In this document: piece by piece, positions 1-6,880 of the stretch
Position numbering within the stretch: position 1 is the stretch's first letter
How the letters are laid out: the number at the start of each line of letters is the position of its first letter
NCBI GenBank assembly: GCA_905479885.1
Contig: CAJQOE010000002.1
Location: forward strand, 1 to 9,382
Reading direction: 5' to 3'
Source: an uncultured Rickettsiaceae bacterium
GTDB lineage: Bacteria > Pseudomonadota > Alphaproteobacteria > Rickettsiales > Rickettsiaceae
DNA: 9,382 bases
Notes under the pieces: generated by a model
Seen by the model: the letters and a program-made list of their open reading frames with translations, nothing else
The model's database searches: none
What the model was told of the DNA's origin: nothing
Program-made: the position numbers and the translations under genes

Positions 1-134
1 TAAACCCATATAAAATATTATCTAATTCTTAATGGTTAATATTTACAATTAAATAGTGGTAGGTTTTGTCTATTTTTTTAGGTATTTAGGGGGTCAATAG
101 TTCATTACAATAGGGGGTCAAAAGGTAGTTACAA
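1..134. mobile_element. Probable insertion-sequence terminus (IS21-like?), partial
   Basis: This stretch holds no convincing gene: all three plus-strand frames stop within the first 30 bases or so. Its right part consists of two abutting 24-bp repeats, each starting TAGGGGGTCAA and ending TTACAA. Read on the minus strand, the edge begins TGTAACTACC and runs into TTTTGACCCCC. Several repeated binding-site-like copies close to a TG...CA terminus are a known property of IS21-family elements, and the neighbouring lysozyme gene is cut at exactly this edge. I therefore infer that the window opens inside, or just after, an insertion sequence lying to the left. No transposase residues are visible, so the family assignment is tentative. 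A non-mobile repeat or a recombination scar is the alternative. Confidence 0.4.
87..134. repeat. Two tandem 24-bp direct repeats
   Basis: Copy 1 is at 87-110 and copy 2 at 111-134, with no spacer. By eye they match at 20 of 24 positions. The first 11 bases (TAGGGGGTCAA) and the last six (TTACAA) are identical, and the differences lie in the middle. The G5 tract stands out in this AT-rich DNA. The arrangement suggests paired protein-binding sites, such as transposase sites at the end of a mobile element. Confidence 0.8.
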
Positions 135-692
135 TTTACAAAATCTTGTATTAGTTTTAACAAGCCTAGGACCATTATAATATGCGCTAAGCACTGCTAT
201 TTTTTCATTAGGGCGCAATTTACCCCATACTTCCTTATATGATTTTGCAAGTTCTGCTTCTCTTGGATCAACTGAGTATTTTAATAAGCGCTTTAATTGC
301 TGATTATTAATTAAGGTACTACCGCTATAAACGTCGTCAAAAGAAACTTCATCACCTAAAATCTTATCCCATTCAGCTCTTGCATCAGGCCTATCCATAT
401 TAAATCCTGCACCAACAGTTATATTACCAATCGGTTTGCGTCCTGCAGCAAAAATTTTATTTGCATACTTATATGGATGCTTGGAACCTACTGCATCATC
501 ATATGCGCGTCTTTCCTCCCCTTCAAAAGCAGCTATGTAATGTAATTTATAAAAATTATATATTTTAACATTATGGATATCTGAAAGGTCCATGTTATGG
601 AACAAATTATGAATAAATATACCTAATCCTTCTTTGGTAAAATTATTCTTCGATTTTGTCTCAATGTCTTCGTGATATTCTCTGTAATACAT
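129..692 (-). pseudogene. T4-lysozyme-like (GH24-type) muramidase, C-terminally truncated
   Basis: The 187-residue product resembles phage-type lysozymes, which cleave the MurNAc-GlcNAc bond of peptidoglycan. The catalytic triad seen in T4 lysozyme (Glu11, Asp20, Thr26) has clear counterparts: Glu57 in AAFEGEE, Asp66 in AYDD (the same 9-residue spacing as in T4), and Thr92 in ITVGAGFNMDR, with about 20 extra residues inserted before Thr92. The N-terminal 45 or so residues precede the domain and show no signal peptide or membrane segment. The start is ATG at 692; an in-frame TGA lies 10 bases upstream, so the N-terminus is complete, with only a weak GAG as ribosome site. The frame ends soon after SAYYNGPRLV, where this fold normally continues for about 50 more residues, and its TAA lies inside the repeats at 87-134. 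I infer truncation by insertion or recombination. It could be prophage-derived or a former effector. The lysozyme-fold assignment is fairly firm; the pseudogene status is inferred. Confidence 0.72.
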
Positions 693-784
693 AATCTTGA
701 CTCAATAGAATAATGATATAAACAACCTTGGGTTTAATTAATACCATTTGTAACTATTGCCGCTAAGACAAAAGATTATAAAAT

Positions 785-1567
785 TTAGTCTAATTTATGA
801 TTATAGATACCTAAAGCATAAATTAGCTTCTCATAATTCATCTCTCCCCAGCGGTCATGACTAAAAGAAAACACAATAGAAAATTCTTTCTTAACATTTT
901 TATGTTCATACGGTATGATGATGTTATACATCATTCTTTTCATAAGATCGGTTAAATAAAATTTAAAATTATCGGCATCTATTTGCATTAAATTTTCTCT
1001 AAATGACTCTATATTAAAATCATCATAACGTTCCTTGTCTTTATGAAATTTGTTAAAATACGATCTACATCCTGGAAAATCTTTATGATTTTTCGCTAGG
1101 CAATTAGCATCATCATCGGTAAATAACATTACATTTTCAGTGCCTAGCTTAAGCGCTTCATCAATTTGATTGCTTTGAATGTGTTTTATGAAATTGGTAA
1201 CTACTTGCTTAAATTCTTGCCAATCTATTGCAGCATATCCGTAATTACTATATGCGTATTCCATGCTGACATTTTGGCATTCTTCGTCCCAGTTTTTACT
1301 GCCCCACAAACAATATTTATTATTTTTATTAATTATGAATTCTTTAAGATCTCTGTAATAATAATACGTTGAATCATAAGGAGTTAAAGGCGGCTCATAT
1401 TTTATACATTTTTTATCCCCTGGCATAAACCTTAACGCCACTTTAATCTTGGAGTCGTAATATTCATCGTCTTCGTTACAAGTTTCTTCATCAGCATTAG
1501 CTATAAATGATAAAGTTACTAAACTTAAAACCACTATGCCTTTTAATAATATTATAAATTTTCTCAT
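785..1567 (-). CDS. Exported protein of unknown function with six cysteines
   Basis: I do not recognise this family. Taking ATG at 1567 gives 260 residues. The N-terminus is a classic Sec signal peptide: MRKF, a hydrophobic stretch (IILLKGIVVLSLVTLSFI), then ANA before DEE, giving likely cleavage after residue 25. The mature part is hydrophilic and rich in Tyr, Asn, Lys and Asp, with six cysteines (about residues 30, 54, 86, 97, 156, 167), all after the signal. This suggests a periplasmic or secreted protein with up to three disulfides. There is a Tyr run near residues 68-71 and no second membrane segment. GTG at 1579 would add four residues (MEWF), but it lies inside the ribosome-binding site, so ATG is preferred. 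The lysozyme gene follows on the same strand after 92 bases. A role as lysozyme partner or inhibitor is conceivable from position only; nothing in the sequence proves it. Confidence 0.75.
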   Translation of the reverse strand: MRKFIILLKGIVVLSLVTLSFIANADEETCNEDDEYYDSKIKVALRFMPGDKKCIKYEPPLTPYDSTYYYYRDLKEFIINKNNKYCLWGSKNWDEECQNVSMEYAYSNYGYAAIDWQEFKQVVTNFIKHIQSNQIDEALKLGTENVMLFTDDDANCLAKNHKDFPGCRSYFNKFHKDKERYDDFNIESFRENLMQIDADNFKFYLTDLMKRMMYNIIIPYEHKNVKKEFSIVFSFSHDRWGEMNYEKLIYALGIYNHKLD

Positions 1568-1572
1568 AAACC

Positions 1573-1581
1573 ACTCCACCT
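1573..1581 (-). promoter_or_regulatory. Strong Shine-Dalgarno site that decides the start of the exported protein
   Basis: On the minus strand AAGGTGGAG sits six bases before ATG at 1567, an ideal spacing. The alternative GTG start at 1579 is part of this same motif and has no comparable site of its own. The three plus-strand genes in this window lack any such motif. Confidence 0.65.
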
Positions 1582-1764
1582 TAATAACCTAAGGTATACC
1601 TCTTCTAACCACCGAACAAGAAATTTAGCAACAAAACATCTGACACTGCACTAGTTGAATATTCCAATTCATTTAGAATTTACCTATACTATATGTAAAT
1701 TATCTTTGCTTACGATTCTGCAATCAACTAACCTGTAAACAAATGGAATAACTAAATAGTACTA
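1580..1764. promoter_or_regulatory. Divergent intergenic region with candidate tamA promoter
   Basis: This 185-bp region separates the minus-strand exported-protein gene from plus-strand tamA and must hold promoters for both. TATACT at 1685-1690 is a good -10 hexamer for tamA, 74 bases before its ATG. The best -35 at proper spacing is only the weak TTCCAA (1662-1667). The better TTGAAT (1655-1660) is too far away, with a 24-base spacer. For the minus strand I found only weak candidates. No small ORF or RNA gene is apparent. Confidence 0.35.
1677..1701. promoter_or_regulatory. Perfect 7-bp inverted repeat, possible operator
   Basis: AATTTAC (1677-1683) and GTAAATT (1695-1701) are exact reverse complements separated by 11 bases. 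The spacer contains the candidate -10 TATACT of tamA, so a dimeric regulator bound here would overlap that promoter. An 18-base centre-to-centre spacing is roughly two helical turns. There is no T tract as expected for a terminator. In DNA this AT-rich a repeat of this size could also arise by chance. Confidence 0.3.
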
Positions 1765-3555
1765 ATGAAATTATACCAAGCACAATTATTGATAATATTA
1801 ATAGTAGTGATAACAACTAACTGCTTTATGACTATGGCAAAGGCTGCTCAAGAATCACTCACCATTGAAGTACAAACTGCAGAAGACTTACCTATAAAAA
1901 AATCCTTGCTTGAATTAGCTAAGGAGATTGAAGAAACTGCAAAAATCTACCAAACTGGTAATCAAATAGCTTATTGGGAAAACGAAGCTAAGAAATCATT
2001 TTATAAATTATTACATTCCCAGGGTTATTATTCTAGCTCCATAGATGTTGAAATAAATAGCAAGAAAGCCAATTCTATTATATTTCATATAAATAGCTGG
2101 CAACGTTATACTATTGATAATGTTACTATTAAACATACGCCAGAGAGCAACAAGGATATCTTGATGCTTGATGTTAATAGTTTGAAGCTTAAATCCACTC
2201 AGTTTGCAGTTGCTGAAGATATACTCATGGCTCAACAAAATTTACTGAAATTTATAGAAAACAATAATTGCTTACTTTCGCTCAGCATATCGCATGAAGC
2301 AACCATAAATCATATTGATAATAAAGTTGCGATTGCATTTCTTGTAGATGCCGGCCCAAGCGCAACTGTTGAGAATGTAAACTTTACAGGATTAAAAACG
2401 GTAAATACAGATTATGCTCGCAAGATTGTAGGGCTTAAGGATGGACAGTGCTTCAAGACTTCCTATATAACAAAATCTCGTGGTTTTTTGCAAAAAAGTG
2501 GACTATTTGCCTCGACTACTCCAACGATTCCTAAAACAACTAATGCAGATGGATCTGTGCCAATTATATTTAATTTAACAGAAAGAAAGCCTCGAAGTCT
2601 TAAGGCCGGAGCTGTATATGGCACAGATTTAGGGCTTGGAGCAAAGCTAGGATGGGAACACAGAAATTCGTTTGGTAGTGGTGAAAAAATGGACGCCACC
2701 TTGTTTGGCAACAAAAAGGAGCAAATATTTAATGTTGATTACACACAACCTTTCTATAAAAGAGATGATCAAACTCTAAAACTAGCTTTTACCTTTGAAA
2801 ACCAAAAATCCAAGGCTTTTGACAGTAAAGAAGGGGCTGTATCTGGATTCATTGAACGTGAGTTTTCTGACAAATGGACTGGTGGATTTGGTAGCAAACT
2901 CTCACAAGCAAAAATTAAAAAAGCTGGAGATGGTAAAAGTCATCATTTTTCATTATTATCTACACCAATCTTTGTAACTAATGATACACGTAATAATGTC
3001 CTAGCCCCTAGAAAAGGCCACGAGATCAAGATGGAGGCAGCCCCATTTTTTAGTCTTCGTTCAAAAGAAAAGCCATTTTTCAAAACTCAAATTTCTGGCT
3101 CCACATACTTTATAGTGCCAATAAAATCTAAACCAATCGTAGCAGTGCGCGCTGCAACTGGTAGTATTTTGGGAGTGCAAGCCGCCAGAATTCCTCATAC
3201 TGAAAGATTTTTTGTAGGCGGCAGTAATTCACTAAGAGGCTATGCGTATCAGCTAGCAGGTGACCTTGATGCACAAAAACGCCCAATCGGCGGACGTTCG
3301 TTTCTTGAAAGCACGGTTGAATTACGTCTCAATCTTACCGACACTATAGGTATGGTAGGTTTTTTAGATAGTGGATTTGCTTATAAAAGTCTAACGCCAA
3401 GACGCGATCAAAAATTACTCCGAGGCGCCGGATTTGGCCTCAGATACATAACAGATTTTGGTCCTATTAGAGCGGATATTGGTTTCCCTTTAAAAAGACG
3501 CAAATTCATAGATGATGCTTTTCAACTTTATTTTGGCATTGGACAAACATTTTAG
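1765..3555 (+). CDS. tamA: TamA, outer-membrane Omp85-family component of the translocation and assembly module
   Basis: TamA is an outer-membrane barrel that works with TamB in envelope biogenesis, originally described for autotransporter insertion. The 596-residue product (E. coli TamA is about 577) starts with a signal peptide: MKLYQAQ, a hydrophobic run to about residue 22, and likely cleavage after AKA (25-27). Residues about 30-270 fit three POTRA domains; the last is recognisable from VENVNFTGLKTVNTDYARKI to FNLTERKPR. The barrel (about 275-596) begins with AGAVYGTDLGLGAKLGWEHRN. It carries the L6-loop motif SLRGY (489-493), with the conserved Arg491 after RFFVGGSN, and ends in LYFGIGQTF with the terminal Phe typical of outer-membrane proteins. 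The length and the absence of a five-POTRA region argue against BamA. The adjacent tamB settles the assignment. ATG 1765 is the first start after an in-frame TAA; no Shine-Dalgarno motif is visible. Confidence 0.92.
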   Translation: MKLYQAQLLIILIVVITTNCFMTMAKAAQESLTIEVQTAEDLPIKKSLLELAKEIEETAKIYQTGNQIAYWENEAKKSFYKLLHSQGYYSSSIDVEINSKKANSIIFHINSWQRYTIDNVTIKHTPESNKDILMLDVNSLKLKSTQFAVAEDILMAQQNLLKFIENNNCLLSLSISHEATINHIDNKVAIAFLVDAGPSATVENVNFTGLKTVNTDYARKIVGLKDGQCFKTSYITKSRGFLQKSGLFASTTPTIPKTTNADGSVPIIFNLTERKPRSLKAGAVYGTDLGLGAKLGWEHRNSFGSGEKMDATLFGNKKEQIFNVDYTQPFYKRDDQTLKLAFTFENQKSKAFDSKEGAVSGFIEREFSDKWTGGFGSKLSQAKIKKAGDGKSHHFSLLSTPIFVTNDTRNNVLAPRKGHEIKMEAAPFFSLRSKEKPFFKTQISGSTYFIVPIKSKPIVAVRAATGSILGVQAARIPHTERFFVGGSNSLRGYAYQLAGDLDAQKRPIGGRSFLESTVELRLNLTDTIGMVGFLDSGFAYKSLTPRRDQKLLRGAGFGLRYITDFGPIRADIGFPLKRRKFIDDAFQLYFGIGQTF

Positions 3556-3570
3556 AATAACAAAAATTTA

Positions 3571-6500
3571 ATGAAAGGATTTTTAAAATTTCTAGTTATA
3601 TCAGTTATCTTAATAAGCGCTTTGTTAGTGCCTTTAAGTTTGTGGTTAAAAACTAGTTCTGCACAGAAACAAATAACCTCATTAATCGAAGAAATAATAA
3701 TAGATCAACTAGGTATTGATGTTAAAATTTCAGAATTAAACCTCTCCCTACCATTAATTGCTAGAGCTGATAATATTAGTTTTTCTGAACAAGGTAGAGA
3801 AACCATTATAGTCAAAAATTTCTACATCAATATTCTACCCTCTCTTTTTTCATTCTGGGAAATAAATATCTGGTCATTATCTGCCGAAGAACTACGTATA
3901 TTGCAATCTCCTAATATCCAAACTAACGAGAATAATAATAGCTCTAATGGATTATTTAACCCTAACATTATTATCCAAGAAGCTACTATTGCAAAGATCG
4001 TTCTTGATAGATCTTTAACTAAACAAGAGGAGGATTTAATTATCTCGCTTGATTCTCATTTAGAATTTAATAGCAATAAACAACAACTACATTTCGCTAT
4101 AATAAATCAATTACTCTCGCAAAAATCTTTGGTAGGAGATAATACACTTGAAATATTAGGATCTTATGACCTAAAAAAAGACAGAGCTGATATTAATGCT
4201 TTAAAAATAAAATCTAATTTAGTAGAAATTGATGGTGAATTAGTTCTAGATAAGTCGACCGATCAAATTGCTGGAAAAATCACATATACAAGCAATATTT
4301 TAGAGCAGTTTGTTTCTAAAAGCTTTGAAGGAGCTACCAGCAATATAACTGGTGATCTTAAAATATCTGGCAAAGCTAGCGCGCCACATATTACAACATC
4401 TGGTGATTTTTCAATTAAATTACCACAAAATAATTATTTAGAATCTCCTTCATTCTCATGGAATACTGATATGATATTATCTGACGGCGATATAGATGGC
4501 AGTATCACTATTTCTCAAAAGGGCCTGACTGCTAATGGAAATTTAGGTTACAAAAATAACCAACTATACTTAAAAAACTTCAAAGCCTTAGCTACAAATT
4601 TTGAAAAAACTACGAATCTAATTTTTGATACTGAGAGATCAATATTAACGGGCACAGTATCAATAACCGATTCAACTCTACAAACCTCAGCTAGCGCCTT
4701 ACCCTTCTTGCAAAGTGGCGCAATAGCTTTAAATATAGTCTATTCTGCATCTGATGAGGCCACTCAACAAATGACTGTTAAGGGACAAATGAAGCAGTTA
4801 TATACAAAATTTGGTAATTGTGGTTTGGTTAATATAGATCTCAATATAAATGATTTATGGAATTTTAAATTAGCACCATCGAAATTAGATCTATCCGCCT
4901 TGAATATAAACGATATCACCCTTAGACATATAGCATTAAACATGTTATCAAATGACAATGGGATACAAATAAATAGTTCAGTTATGGCAAACCAGCCATA
5001 CCCTATTGACCTAACTTTTACTACAGAACTTGCCTTGCCCGCAGAACCGCTTACTATAACTATTAGTAATTTAGCTGGAACTATGGGGGCTGTTCCTGTT
5101 AAAAGTTCTACAAATATTTCGCTTGTATTAGATAAACAAACTAGTTTTGAACTAAATAATTTAATAATCGGCAAAGGCTACGTAAATGCTACGGCAACAC
5201 TAGGAGCAACTGATGTGGTAGCCAATGCTACGTTACAAAATATACCAATGCGTATACTGCCAAACTTTCTGCCTAGGAGTTTTAAAGATTCTTCAGGGAG
5301 TGGAATGATAAATTTATCTGGTTCAAAAACAGCTCCGATTCTTGCAGCTAATCTTGATATTAATGACATTACTGTGCCAAATTCATCCAACAAATACACC
5401 TTTAAACTCTCTACAAATATACTCTATGATCAAAGCAAAATTACTGGAGAATTTTTAGAAAATACACAAAAAATTGCAAATTTATCAGCAATGTTACCAA
5501 GTAGCTTTAGTCTATCTCCGTTTGAATATAGCATTAGTGAACAAAAAACCTTCTTAGCAAATTTGAGTACTATAAAAAGTTTTGATTTACTTTCCATGCT
5601 ACCAATCGCGCCAGGTAGCACTCTTACAGGCTACATAAATGCTAATATCAATGCGAATGGCAGTTTAAGTTCTCCTAATTTAACAGGAAATATGATAATT
5701 TCTGATGGTAACTACCAATACAAACAATATGGGTTGTTACTAAAAGATATTAAGGCTCAAATAACAGCGACCGCGCAACAAATATTATTTAAAACAATAA
5801 CGGCTAAGGATAATTTTAATAATCAACTCACTGCTTCAGGATCTGCGTCTCTTGACCAAGATAAAACCTTTAGTTTAACGACTAATTTAGATAAATTTAA
5901 CCTAATGAACACCCCTTATTTACAAGGCGAAATAACTGGTAAGTTAGTTATAAATGGTGATAAAAATTCAGCCACAAGCAAAGGAAATTTAGTTTTAGGG
6001 CCTTTGGAAATTAAAATTCCTGAGCATTTTCAACAAAATATACCAGAACTAAATATTGCTGAAGAAATCAAAGCCAATGATGAAATCGTATATACGAACA
6101 ATGACCCCTATAAATTAAAATTAAATATCGTACTCGCAACTGCTGAAAAAGTATATGTAAGAGGTTGGGGAGTAGATACGCAGCTTAAAGGTGATTTGCA
6201 TGTTACAGGCTATGCTGATGCACCTCTGATTAAGGGACGCCTTAAATCCGTACGCGGCAAATATCAAGAATTTGGTAAATCTTTAATCGTAAAAGAAGGT
6301 GTGCTTACTTTTGACGGCCCTACCCCACCATCTCCTTACTTAAATATAGTAGGTGCATCAAATGTTGGGAGTAATGAAATCAGATTAATATTATCTGGCC
6401 CTATAGAAAAACCAGATATTAGCATCGAAGCAACACCAAGCATGAGCCAAGAAGAAGCGCTATCAATGTTATTATTTGGCAAGAATCCAGAAAATATTTC

Positions 6501-6825
6501 AACATTTCAAGCTCTACAGCTAGCAGATGGGGTGCGTCGTTTATCAGGACATGGTGGTGGTTTTGATCCTTTGGGGCTTGGCAGAAAAATCCTTGGGGTT
6601 GATGAGATTAACTTCAAAAGTGATTCAGAAAATCCTGAAAATACTTCTATTGGGATTGGCAAACATTTAAGCGAAAAAGTTTACTTTGAAGTTGAGAAGG
6701 GAAGACAAGAAGGCAGTACCAAAACTAAAATTGAAGTACAGCTAACTCCTAAAATCTCTATTGAAAATATTACAGAGCAAGAAGGTAATACTTCCTTTGG
6801 AATCAATTGGAGGTTTGACTATTGA
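3571..6825 (+). CDS. tamB: TamB, inner-membrane-anchored periplasmic component of the translocation and assembly module
   Basis: TamB proteins span the periplasm as a long hydrophobic beta-groove and dock onto TamA. They are implicated in outer-membrane protein assembly and in moving phospholipid between the membranes. The 1084-residue product is somewhat shorter than E. coli TamB (about 1259). An uncleaved N-terminal anchor spans about residues 4-26 (FLKFLVISVILISALLVPLS). A long, repetitive, beta-rich middle follows, full of short alternating hydrophobic/polar strands and Asn/Ser/Thr-rich turns. The conserved C-terminal TamB (DUF490) domain lies at about 760-1084, with GRLKSVRGKYQEFGKSL and EGVLTFDGP (about 888-915), SMSQEEALSMLLFGK (about 957-971) and a terminal aromatic strand, FGINWRFDY. 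It starts 15 bases after tamA, so the two form an operon. No Shine-Dalgarno motif precedes the ATG. No frameshift is evident. Confidence 0.92.
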   Translation: MKGFLKFLVISVILISALLVPLSLWLKTSSAQKQITSLIEEIIIDQLGIDVKISELNLSLPLIARADNISFSEQGRETIIVKNFYINILPSLFSFWEINIWSLSAEELRILQSPNIQTNENNNSSNGLFNPNIIIQEATIAKIVLDRSLTKQEEDLIISLDSHLEFNSNKQQLHFAIINQLLSQKSLVGDNTLEILGSYDLKKDRADINALKIKSNLVEIDGELVLDKSTDQIAGKITYTSNILEQFVSKSFEGATSNITGDLKISGKASAPHITTSGDFSIKLPQNNYLESPSFSWNTDMILSDGDIDGSITISQKGLTANGNLGYKNNQLYLKNFKALATNFEKTTNLIFDTERSILTGTVSITDSTLQTSASALPFLQSGAIALNIVYSASDEATQQMTVKGQMKQLYTKFGNCGLVNIDLNINDLWNFKLAPSKLDLSALNINDITLRHIALNMLSNDNGIQINSSVMANQPYPIDLTFTTELALPAEPLTITISNLAGTMGAVPVKSSTNISLVLDKQTSFELNNLIIGKGYVNATATLGATDVVANATLQNIPMRILPNFLPRSFKDSSGSGMINLSGSKTAPILAANLDINDITVPNSSNKYTFKLSTNILYDQSKITGEFLENTQKIANLSAMLPSSFSLSPFEYSISEQKTFLANLSTIKSFDLLSMLPIAPGSTLTGYINANINANGSLSSPNLTGNMIISDGNYQYKQYGLLLKDIKAQITATAQQILFKTITAKDNFNNQLTASGSASLDQDKTFSLTTNLDKFNLMNTPYLQGEITGKLVINGDKNSATSKGNLVLGPLEIKIPEHFQQNIPELNIAEEIKANDEIVYTNNDPYKLKLNIVLATAEKVYVRGWGVDTQLKGDLHVTGYADAPLIKGRLKSVRGKYQEFGKSLIVKEGVLTFDGPTPPSPYLNIVGASNVGSNEIRLILSGPIEKPDISIEATPSMSQEEALSMLLFGKNPENISTFQALQLADGVRRLSGHGGGFDPLGLGRKILGVDEINFKSDSENPENTSIGIGKHLSEKVYFEVEKGRQEGSTKTKIEVQLTPKISIENITEQEGNTSFGINWRFDY

Positions 6826-6880
6826 TAGTCTTTAATGGTAGCATGCTCATATAACTCAAGATACGCACAAAAACAAACAT

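Noticed and set aside
1166..1372. Plus-strand open frame of 68 codons inside the exported-protein gene
   Set aside because: It is antisense to a gene with a signal peptide and a good ribosome site; its hydrophobic composition follows from the opposite-strand codons.
1765..1845. Lipoprotein signal in TamA because of Cys20
   Set aside because: The residues before Cys20 (TTN) do not form a lipobox; cleavage after AKA at residue 27 is a better fit.
4764..5174. Minus-strand open frame of 136 codons within tamB
   Set aside because: It lies wholly inside tamB, shows no domain or ribosome site, and is a shadow frame.
6826..6880. Separate parC promoter or terminator in the tamB-parC gap
   Set aside because: TATAAC is present but no -35 lies at proper spacing, and the only palindrome (AGCATGCT) is too short with no T run.
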